Below are positions 54,901-64,000 of a DNA stretch of 64,000 nucleotides, piece after piece. The position numbers were made by a program, and so were the translations under genes. The notes under the pieces are model-generated. The model did no database searches. It saw only the letters and a list, made by a program, of their open reading frames with translations, and was not told the DNA's origin. The number at the start of each line of letters is the position of its first letter. Within the stretch, counting starts at the first letter, position 1. Source of the DNA: Telmatactis stephensoni (lineage: Eukaryota; Cnidaria; Anthozoa; Actiniaria; Isophelliidae). Where the stretch lies: assembly GCA_029948255.1 (NCBI GenBank), contig JALIZF010001529.1:310001-374000 (forward strand), given 5' to 3'.

Positions 54901-57898
54901 CAGTAATCGAGAAAAGCGATCCGATTTAAGGGAGTAGTCAGCTTTTCATCATCATCCGAAAGCTATAGTTGCTATAGAAACATATACGTTTGAGTAAATC
55001 TCGGTAACTATGGTGATTTCCACGTTGCCATAGCAATAAGCTATTTCTGTTCGGCTGACATGAGAGTAATATATTCAAAATTTGAATAAAAATTGGGATT
55101 TTGATTTCTAATGATCTTTTGCTGAATTTCAAGACGTCAAAAAGTCATGCATTACCAACTGAACCAGTAAATACTAAAGAGAAGGTAAAAACACGCTCAC
55201 ATTCATTAAATTCATATAAAGAACATTGAATTGTTTGTATATGATGAGTCGTGATTGTGAAAGTAATCGATCTTTCGCATTCAAATGTCTCCAAGTAAAT
55301 TTTTCGTTTGATGGGAAACACGAAAAACAGTGAAAAAGGTCAAATCACTTGAAAATACGAGTTATCAGGACGGCATATTTGTTATTTATGTTAATCATTA
55401 TTCGCGGTTATCCGGTATGAGCAAATTTCGGATGAATAGAATGGGATAATGTATTTCTAGAAGTCATCTTGACAGTCAAGCTTAGCTTGTGTCGGCTAGT
55501 CTTGATTAGAGAATGAAAAATTATGAAAATGACTATATATTAGCAAAGCACTATCATAACAAAAGAAACGAATGTCACATACTCCTTAAACTTACGCGAA
55601 ACACACCAAATGAACAAAAGTATTTATCAATCTATCAGTTCTTGGACGTGGTGCAATAAATTCACATGGACTCCCTAAATTGTATTGCGACCTTAAAAAC
55701 GTGGCTTGTAAACTCTTAACATAAATTTTCACATTGCTTAGAGATGATATCGTTAGATAACATGCTTCGTTGCGTCTTTCTTCAAGTGTTGTTAGACCAT
55801 TTGACTGCCTGGGGCTAGGTTGTCTACGTAGCTCAATAAGGAAACAGGGACAAAAGGCTGTTTTATACACACGTCAGTACTACTGGTATATTAACCAAAA
55901 ACTCATCTTTGCGTGTTGAGCGGGTTTTTGACACAGTCACGTTCTATATAAGCAAAAAGCATATCGATCGTAGCGCGTTGAAAGTTATGTCCAGCCATCC
56001 CATTCCGTTTCGATAACAAAACAATCATTTAGTCGCCTGCATGTCAAGCAAACGTGGTCCGCCTTCAGCTGATCATCAAGCTGTTGTGCACACAAAATCC
56101 AGTTTTCAGTTTTTCTAATAAAACAGTGAGACGTTTCAAGTAAACACTTTAAACACTTTATTTTTATTGTTGAACATCTGGAAGAGTAACTTGGATGAAT
56201 TCATATGTTCCACAACAGAAAAATAAGAAGTCATAAACATGCACAATAATGAAAAACACAGCTGTAAGCTAGTATCTTCTAATAAGAGAAGAGCATTACA
56301 AAAACAAGATAAAAGGTGTTTGCCTGTTTAGAAAATCGTGAGCATACTTTGCTGATCAGGACCGTACAAGTGCTCAGCAAATTTGGTGAAGACTAGACAA
56401 ACTCGGACCACAATGACATCATTGGGATTTAACGTTTCTTTGCTTATTTTCCATAGTAAGGAAAGAAGAAGAAGAAAATGATGTCTTTGAAAGTTCTTGC
56501 TAAAGGAAGGATGAGAAAGAGATCCTATGAGATGAATTCTGCTCTGAGTCTTCCTTGCCTCGATGTGGAAAACGTAACGGTAATGAACTAGCCTCACTTT
56601 CATGTTTCAGGATATAGCGCTGCGCTGGTTGCATGTGAAATTTGAAGCTTTCTAGCATAGTTACTCTTGTCAGCCCCTTTCAGTTCATTCCGGATTTTGT
56701 ACCGACTGAGTTCTAAGGACTTAGGACTGATCAATGGTCATATTTCTCTTGTCTTTTCTTTCCTTTTTCGTTCTTTCTTTCTTACACGGAGAAAAAAGAG
56801 CATCTTCATATGCCTTACATTTAGAACGATTTATCGCCTAAGAAAATAACGGCATGCGGACCGCCTGTTTGCTCCCCTTGGTCACCCGCGAAACATGCAG
56901 ACGCCCGTCTCAGGGCATGAGCAATGATTTTGTATTTGGACTGAGGAGGGGAATACATTGTAAAATAATGATGACATAGAATAACTGATTTAAGATTTGT
57001 TTACGCATAATTTGGTGCCGAAATATGGGGCACATTCCTACCTCATGCGAGCAAGGGAGAGACGAATAATCAGAACAATTCTTCTCGGAAGTAGAAACTC
57101 GATAAATGTACATAAGTTTCCATTTTCCTGTTTTCTTTTATAAGTACCATCGTAGTTAAACGGCAAATTAAAATCCATTTCGTTGGAGAGCAGATATTTT
57201 TAAGGTCGCGAAGGGATGGGGCAAAATAAATGGGCGAGGGAGTATACCCAAGGGGGTTTCCCCCGAGTCAACTGATTAATATTAAATTCTGTCAACCCCT
57301 GCTTACGTGGAGGCATAATTTTTTCGACTAATGCACTTCCTTCCTTTCGATATTCCGACACTACTTCCTGCTTGCTAATCTTTTATTGGAAGCATAAATA
57401 TGTTTGTTTCATGCCAGCCCCCTCTCAACACGTCTCTAAAGTCATTTGGTGATTACATTATGTGTTACGATCACGATTAATACCCAATTTTGGGATGCCG
57501 GTATTTTCACATAGTGAATCTGGTGTTAGCATACTCGGTGTCAGAAACTTCCTTGTAACCTTGACTTTGAGGACTTCGATGGATCTTTCTGAAAAATCGA
57601 TTACACGTAGCTTCTGCCCTAACGTGCAGATTTTAATGAATTCTCAGAAATTGCTATTTCGTGGACCAGACTGAGTTAATTGTAGTTTCTAATAATGATA
57701 ATTTGGTCGACTTCCGAATCACGTGCTCATCCCCAGTCCCCTCTTGAGTAAGAGTCCAAGTTTCAACCCCCAAAAAAACTGATGGAATTGTTGGAAGATG
57801 TGACTTAAAAATCGACAAAATGTTCACTACATAGACGTCCTAGGAATCATTCTAGCTAGTTCATGGTTTTAAAATTTATTGTTTTGCCTTCTGTGTAG
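51971..57898. other. intergenic / upstream region of KSR
   Basis: Mostly AT-rich with no recognised exons except a weak minus-strand candidate at 56328-56450. An acceptor-like TTCTGTGTAG just before 57899 suggests that at least one upstream, possibly non-coding, KSR exon lies in this interval or beyond; I could not identify it. A (TAA)n run at about 54058-54070 precedes an A-run. Confidence 0.4.
56328..56450 (-). CDS. possible 3'-terminal exon of an unidentified minus-strand gene
   Basis: On the minus strand a protein-like stretch reads LNPNDVIVVRVCLVF, TKFAEHLYGPDQQ and SMLTIF followed by a stop at 56328. AATAAA (TTTATT on plus at about 56158-56163) lies about 165 bp beyond, as expected for a last exon. 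The sequence composition looks coding, but no upstream exon or family could be identified and the 5' boundary is uncertain. Chance is a real alternative. Confidence 0.25.
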   Translation of the reverse strand, partial: KISKETLNPNDVIVVRVCLVFTKFAEHLYGPDQQSMLTIF

Positions 57899-57925
57899 CT
57901 TAAAAGTGCCAAATCCACCGAGATT

Positions 57926-60900
57926 ATGTCTGAAGGGATGGACGACTTGATGAACCAACTGCAGATGGTCCAGCGTATGATCGATATTTCTGCTACTAAA
58001 CTGCATAGCTTACGAGTCGAAGGCGCCACTGATACGAACCTTATTCAACAAGAAATACGGACAGTGGAGGTATGAAGTATTGATGGTAAACCGCTAAATA
58101 CGAAAGGCACTGTATATGACTTGCCGTCAATAGCGTGATTCAAGGCGAAGTCCATCCTTGGGTCTTGCCGTTGTTGATTAGGAAAATGACAATTTTCCTG
58201 ATATGCTCTTTTTAGATCCCTCTTGTGTCTTTCTTGTGTTTAAGTCCAACTTAAGATTTTTCTCTTGATTATGACAAATGGCTGACATATTTGAAGGGAT
58301 TAGAATTGTTCGGGTTTGTGTATGTTTGTAGCTAAGCAGTGCTACCATGTTTATTGCGCTGCAGAGTTGTATCGCGTGTTAAAAATTTCTGTGTTGAGTA
58401 ATGTTGAAGGGTTTTTAAGCTTTTATCAAATCTTTGTTAGAAATCATAAAGCGATATTTCATTTGCAATTAACTATTCACGTTCAACAACCAGAACCACA
58501 AATTTGACTCGACTTGAGCATATCAATAACAACATTCGGCATTCATGTTCAATAAGTCAGAATTGTTAATTATGTTTTCTGGCCTAGTTTTGACCCTAAA
58601 AATTCTTTAAAGAGAGAATTTCAGAAGAGAAATGGCGATCATTGCTTTTTGTAAACCAGACATAAAATATAAATGCGAGTGAAGAGAGACCAGACTGATA
58701 TTCAGCTCTGCATAATTTTTCATTCCACAGGGAAAATTGGTGAAGTTGTTCTCTCGTATGCTTGTTGCTAAACAGTCTGTCATCAGCGACAAAGTTGATC
58801 TAAAAGAGCTCAACAAATATCCTAGTTTAGTTCAATGGCTGCAAGTAGTAGGAATCAACGACAGTGCAATTGAGGTAACTTCTCAGCTTTATTAGTTTAC
58901 ATATTAAGTTATGATAGTCGTGTCGTAATGGAGTCTATTCATTGACTATATAAGCTTACCCATGTCTTTAATTGGGAGCAAGTCATAAGATTTGCTGAAT
59001 GTCAATTTATGGGAGATTCGGTTTGTCTGTGGCGTCATAAAACTTTGATAGAAACGAACTGAATGGACTCAATTCTTTGGATATTGGCCTGCGTGCACTG
59101 GAGTATATAAGGAAATTTTAGATTGTGTCCATTTTGAGATATTGTGTTCAATTTAAGAGTGTATACACGTTTGGAGTGTTATGTCGGCTTCAAATGTCAA
59201 CACAGATGAGTTGTGAACATTCATTGTGTTGTCTAGTTCTTGAAATGTTGTCTACATATTCTAAATCAGTCATAGATGAAAGTACAAGTATATTGTTATG
59301 AATTTTCTAATCTCCAGATAAGCTATCTTTCCCATATAATATATATCGTAAGAATCTAGAATTATCTGGAAGAGGGCTACTTTGAAGGCTAAACAAAATG
59401 GAATACAAAAATTCTGATTGATCCCTCATTCATTCAAAGACGTGATTACACCCTTGTTAACATAATTTTCTTAAATCCTTTGAATATATTATTATCAGGA
59501 AGTGTGTGACCTTCCTGAATGCTGTAATTTCACAGAGGTTATGATACTCTATTCACATTGCATCAAAATTCACACCTGAATAATGCGACATCAGCATTTC
59601 TACTCTTTTATCAATTATATTGAACAATAGTGACTCATTTACATTTTGAATACTTATTGTTATGACAAACGAAGACCTCATCAGACAGTTTATCATTTCA
59701 AATGCATTTTTTTTTGTTAAATTCTTATCTCCATTTCTGTAAGTAAGGCTTTTACTTCCATATGTCAATCATGCATTACTTTTATATTGATAACTCTTTT
59801 TACAAATGGAAACTTTAAATGTTCCATAAAACTGTCAATTAAGTATAATCCCAAAATAAAAGTGAACTCAATGCTCTTTGAGGATATTAAACTTTTAGTA
59901 TAGACTGGAATGATTACATTTTGACTAAATGATGGACATCATAGTTAAAACATCCTTCCTTCATTGTGACAAATTATATTGATTTCATTTCTTACGTGGT
60001 ATCGGCAATGGTGACATCCACCTTTATCTATACACCTGTAATAGAAGTTTCCTGTTAATATTTTTTTTCATGACAAGTGATTTTATTTCATATAACACTG
60101 GTACATGTATATTTCACTTTAGCTAATGCATATTATTTTATTCTTCACCAAAGTGTAATTTATTAAACTCTAGGATATATTTGCCCTATTGTGGCCATAT
60201 AAATTTCCCAACCTTTGATATTTTTAGAGAATTATTTATAAGTGGACCCTCTGTGAGCTATTGATTACTTACCACTGTCGATTAATTAAATGACCAAATT
60301 GTAATTTATCATTGATTTTTGATGGTAAGTCAAGTACTTTAAGTAAGTGATCTATTTAAGCCATCCATCTACCTCCATTAAAAACTGCCTTTTTGTGAAC
60401 CAAAGCTGGTAGCTTAATGGTCTATGTGTTGGTTTGTCATTTATGAAAGCCTCTTTTTATTTCAAATTGATGTCAATGAACTGGTTGCATGTACATGTCT
60501 ATCAAAATAGTCTAGGTGATTGGTAAAAATTAGTTAAGTAGAATACATGACCTAGTAAAGCATATAGACATGGGGTGGGGGTGTAGTGTGTACAGTGAAC
60601 GTGGGGAGGATTATAACATTTTGGCCACTTGAGTTTAGAAAGGAAAGAGGTAATGTGAAAACAGAGTATTTAATAAGACACATTCTGTTCATTTTGGAAT
60701 CCCTGAACTCTCTCTCCCCAAATTGACAATTTTCAATTTTCAGAATAAATAAAGTTGCAACATAGGAGCTTTAATCCAGGGTTAAATCTAAAAATCTACA
60801 ATCTTGGACAAAACCCATTAGGACTTTTTCAGTTTCCAACATGATTTCATGTCATTGCTGGAAGAATTCAAGGTTTTCAAATAATTTGTCATGCAATCCC

Positions 60901-63900
60901 CCTCTCCTCCTCTCAATGTTGAAGCCATATGGTGGCTGTTCAATTTGCAAGTACATTCACAACCATTAATAATAATAATAATAAATAATATATAGCGCCA
61001 TTTCTGGCAGCTTAGTGGCGCTTAAACATTACAACATTGTATGGAGAGGGGGAGGGGTGGGAAGTATCTTGAGCAACAAAAAAGAGAAGATCCTAAAAGG
61101 CTGAAATTAGTCCTAACAGTTATGTCCGAGATTGTAGATCTAAATCTAAAGAAAACCTTTAATTAGTGATAAGGGAGTTTTCATCAATTATGCCTTGGGG
61201 TGGGCTGGAGGAAAATTAGAAAAAAATTGTACAAGAACTAACATCCCCCCCACATTTTATCTCATGATTTTTTTAACCCCCCCTTAATGTGATCATTACG
61301 ATAAATAGCCCCCCCCCAAAAAAAAAGATAGTAAACAATGTCAACAACAACAATAAAACAACAATGCACAAACATACACACAAAAACACTTTTTTATCGG
61401 AAGTAGGATTTTTACCTTTTACCTCAATTCACTTTAATAGAAATTTATAGAAAATACTTAATTGCATATTATTAAAACTGCTTTTTATATTACTGTTACT
61501 GCGAAAACCCTTGTATCGCGACCGCCATTTCAAACTTTCGGTTGGATTTTGGGATTTGGGGTTTTCCGATCGACCAATCACATGGAAGGAGGCGGAGCTT
61601 TGCGAATGACCTTGATCACTCGTTCCACGTTTAATTCGCCATCCGCCTTGTTCAAATCGTATCTTTTTGAAAATTATAAGAAAATTGAGATGACTCGAGC
61701 ATATCCAAAAGAATTGAGATGGAGAGTGGTTTTCTTGCTAAGAGAAGGACGTACTGTTAAAGACACTGCTAGAGTTCTTAACGTCGGGGAAACGTTTGTC
61801 AAGAAGAAACAAACCAATCGATCGAATTTCGCCGAAGACCGGGAAAATTTAGATGGCTGCAAGGTATGTAAGCTTAAATGTAAACTTTTTCTATTTATTA
61901 TATTTATTGGAAAGCTAGAGTAAAAGTAAGAGAGAATAATCTCCCGGTCAAATGACTAAGCCAGTCCTGTAACTCATCTTCATATATTTCGGGGTATTGC
62001 CTTATAATATTCTTGATCAACAAAATATCTTGAGCTGTAAACACATCACGAGACACGATGAGAAAAAAAATGAAGATGATGTATGATGTCGGTTTGGGAA
62101 TTGGTCTCATTTTGTAAAGTAATAGTTCACTTCAGTAGTATTGATTTTACTCTAGCTTTCCAATAAATATAATAAATAGAAAAAGTTTACATTTACATAC
62201 CTTGCAGCCATCTAAATTTTCCCGGTCTTCGGCGAAATTCGATCGATTGGTTTGTTTCAAAGAGCAGCTTTATCTTCTTGACAAACGTTTCCCCGACGTT
62301 AAGAACTCTAGCAGTGTCTTTAACAGTACGTCCTTCTCTTAGCAAGAAAACCACTCTCCATCTCAATTCTTTTGGATATGCTCGAGTCATCTCAATTTTC
62401 TTGTAATTTTCAAAAAGATACGATTTGAACAAGGCGGATGGCAAATTAAACGTGGAACGAGTGATCAAGGTCATTCGCAAAGCTCCGCCCACTTCCATGT
62501 GATTGGTCGATCGGAAAACCCCAAATCCCAAAATCCAACCGAAAGTTTGAAATGGCGGTCGCGATACAAGGGTTTTCGCAGTAAGATAGTTCAAGTACAA
62601 AACATTTGTAAAATCTGTCAAAAGAAGTCCAATGGTGTATCAGCAAGACACAATACTGAATTCTTTTTAATAGTTTTATGGTACAAATTTTAAGTGCTTA
62701 ATGTATTTTTACTGGGACATGACCATCGCCTAAAATTGTATGATTGATTGACACTGTTGATTCAACATATTTTTAAAGCTTTTTGCATTGTCATGTTAGT
62801 AACATCCATGCCAGATCAATACATTATAGCTTGTTGATTTTTATCATCATTATATTAAAATAAAGCCCATCAGTTACCTTTTGTCCTTATCATTATCCTG
62901 ATTATAGACTGTTGTTGAAATCTATCCCCTGAAATCCTTGATGTCTGTTTCAGCCCCCCCTTTATGTCACTCAATGGCTTAAGAGCCCCCCCTCCTTTGT
63001 GCAAATATGTTTCAAAGCCCCCCCTACTTTTCCTCCAGCCCCCCCAAGGCATAATTAATGAAAGCTCCCTAAGCCACATGCAAACAATCAGACCCCAGTC
63101 TGTTTTAGAGAACGTCCACTGAATTCTCAGTTTTCTAGATCTGATTGCTTCTTTGTTTGTAGCACCTTACAAAGAAGTGTGGTTCAGTAGAGGGTCTGTT
63201 GTCCTTACCCAGCGATAAAGTCAATAATATTCTCAATGGCTATACCAATGGTGAAGAAGAGAGTAGAAGATTGTTATCGGCTCTACAACATCTCCATGCT
63301 TATACAGGTTTGTTAGTCTACCAAATGGTCACTTTCCATGTGTTTGTGTTTTTGATGTAAAAGCAGGTTCGCACAGGTCACAGAAAACCTCAAAAGTTGT
63401 GGAATTTCATTATTTTCTTTCCAGGTTTGAAAAGTCATTGAATTTTGAGTGGGTCATGGAAAGTCATGGAAACACAAATATTTTTGATTGCCAATGAATT
63501 AAAAGTATTTAGCTTACAATAAGGTTTCATAGCCATTGCAAAATTTCATGGGGTAATGGTTACAAAATGTGATGATAACTCATGGGGCTTGGTTTGATAA
63601 GTGGAGAATGCAAACAAAAATGGCAGGCAATTGAGTGAGCTGAGAGGGGAATTTACCAAACTGCCACAGTTGGCTCTTATGATGGCTACAGAAAAGGCCA
63701 TTAAAAGTTATTAAATTTTAATAATTTTAAAATGGTACAAACCCTGTAAATCTCACTGTATTCTCAATTGATGTATTCCAGAGAGACAAAAGCAAGGGCA
63801 CAAAGACAGTACCTCAGAAATCTATTGGGATTCATGGGAAACTGGAAAAAACAAAGAAAGGACTGGGAATTCAACATCATCAGCAAGATCATCAAGATCA

Positions 63901-64000
63901 TCAGCAACTTTTGAGTCTGATGATGCATTGCCTCCCTCACCACCCAGCTCTGATGCAGACACAGATGCATCAAGGTTGTCAGCAAGTGATATGTCTGATG
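57926..64000 (+). CDS. KSR: KSR, kinase suppressor of Ras (5' part, runs off window)
   Basis: Exons 57926-58069, 58731-58874, 63163-63307 and 63782 to beyond 64000. Reading continues without stops and all introns are GT-AG. The encoded residues match the KSR N-terminal CA1 region: QLQMVQRMIDISATKLHSLR, NLIQQEIRTVEGKLVKLFSR, LNKYPSLVQWLQVVGIND, then VEGLLSLPSDKVNNILNGY and EESRRLLSALQHLHAYTG, and the IYWDSWETGKNKE stretch that parallels the W..TETGK of human KSR2. Ser/Pro/Asp-rich linker follows. KSR scaffolds Raf-MEK-ERK at the membrane; CA1 forms a coiled-coil/SAM-like module that binds BRAF. The C1 and pseudokinase domains must lie beyond the edge. The frame is open from 57899, so the true start could be upstream. 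Intron 2 (4.3 kb) holds the inverted transposon pair. Confidence 0.9.
61309..61327. repeat. C-run / A-run homopolymer in KSR intron 2
   Basis: A C-run directly followed by an A-run, beside other CCCCCC words. A similar cluster (CCCCCC tracts with TTTATGTCACTC, CTCCTTTGTGC words) appears inverted at about 62950-63060. With TAATTATGCC words at about 61185 and 63055 this suggests an outer, diverged inverted repeat enclosing the transposon pair. Confidence 0.4.
61497..61925 (+). pseudogene. Tc1/IS630-like transposase fragment, plus-strand arm
   Basis: The arm contains MTRAYPKELRWRVVFLLREG and RTVKDTARVLNVGETFVKK, the first helix-turn-helix of a Tc1/IS630-like transposase. Compared with the inverted partner it lacks 16 bases (GATAAAGCTGCTCTTT) after the VKK codons, which shifts the frame. 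The arm continues through the GCAAGGTATGTAAG donor-like junction into intron-like sequence. It is the broken copy of the pair. Confidence 0.8.
61926..62390 (-). pseudogene. Tc1/IS630-like transposase fragment, minus strand, truncated
   Basis: The HTH exon (62390-62201) encodes MTRAYPKELRW, RTVKDTARVLNVGETFVKK and EFRRRPGKFRWLQ and is followed by a consensus donor (GTATGTAA). An acceptor at 62035 joins in phase to AQDILLIKNIIRQYPEIYED, then ELQDWLSHLTG, the second HTH region of Tc1-like transposases. The coding then meets the arm of the inverted copy at about 61925 and is cut off before any DDE catalytic domain. Both DNA-binding modules survive but the enzyme does not. Confidence 0.8.

Larger units (their letters stand above)
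61497..62584. repeat. large inverted repeat, arms about 430 bp, in KSR intron 2
   Basis: 61497-61925 and 62145-62584 are reverse complements (start TACTGCGAAAACCCTTGTAT, end AGTAAAA) with few substitutions and one 16-base indel, around a unique centre of about 220 bp. The arms start upstream of the transposase ATG and end inside its intron, so the structure is an inverted duplication of a transposon 5' part and not a simple TIR element. Confidence 0.85.

Noticed and set aside
61462..62621. Two separate intact transposase genes
   Set aside because: Plus copy is frameshifted by a 16-base deletion and both lack a catalytic domain; they are arms of one inverted duplication.

Overview
The window is animal nuclear DNA, most likely from a cnidarian and probably an anthozoan such as a stony coral. 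It is AT-rich. Its genes have small exons with GT-AG introns, single-exon genes are mixed in, and AATAAA poly(A) signals lie just behind some stop codons. Palindromic mini-transposons and simple repeats are dense. The assignment rests on a 242-residue tropomyosin, a secreted PAN/apple + pentraxin protein, an intronless class A receptor and the repeat landscape. No marker fixes a species.

Layout. 1-13.7 kb is gene-poor and full of foldback elements, a tRNA-like sequence and two short broken reading frames. 13742-22904 (-) is a complete 16-exon LRWD1/ORCA gene (629 aa). Head-to-head with it, across a 462-bp shared promoter, is a complete two-exon ALKBH4 (23367-24764 +). A single-exon tropomyosin follows (25304-26032 +). 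31298-34130 (-) is a complete four-exon RPL23A. 35498-37920 (+) is a seven-exon gene that I do not recognise; its protein carries four copies of a YQLPYRTKEQLHELFGAK unit, two of them on equal 162-nt phase-1 exons. 38-43.7 kb holds a SINE, minisatellites, foldback elements and a dead non-LTR reverse transcriptase. 43980-46046 (+) is the PAN + pentraxin gene. 51008-51970 (-) is an intronless receptor-like 7TM gene. From 57.9 kb to the window edge lies the 5' part of KSR (kinase suppressor of Ras); its second intron contains two Tc1/IS630-like transposase fragments arranged as a large inverted repeat.

The genes do not form one pathway. The one clear functional arrangement is the divergent LRWD1-ALKBH4 pair. 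To my knowledge human LRWD1 and ALKBH4 are also head-to-head neighbours (7q22.1), so the pair looks like ancient shared-promoter microsynteny. The best candidate for something undescribed is the exon-repeat protein at 35.5-37.9 kb. Exon boundaries were read by hand from splice sites, frame and family resemblance; no alignment or expression data were available.
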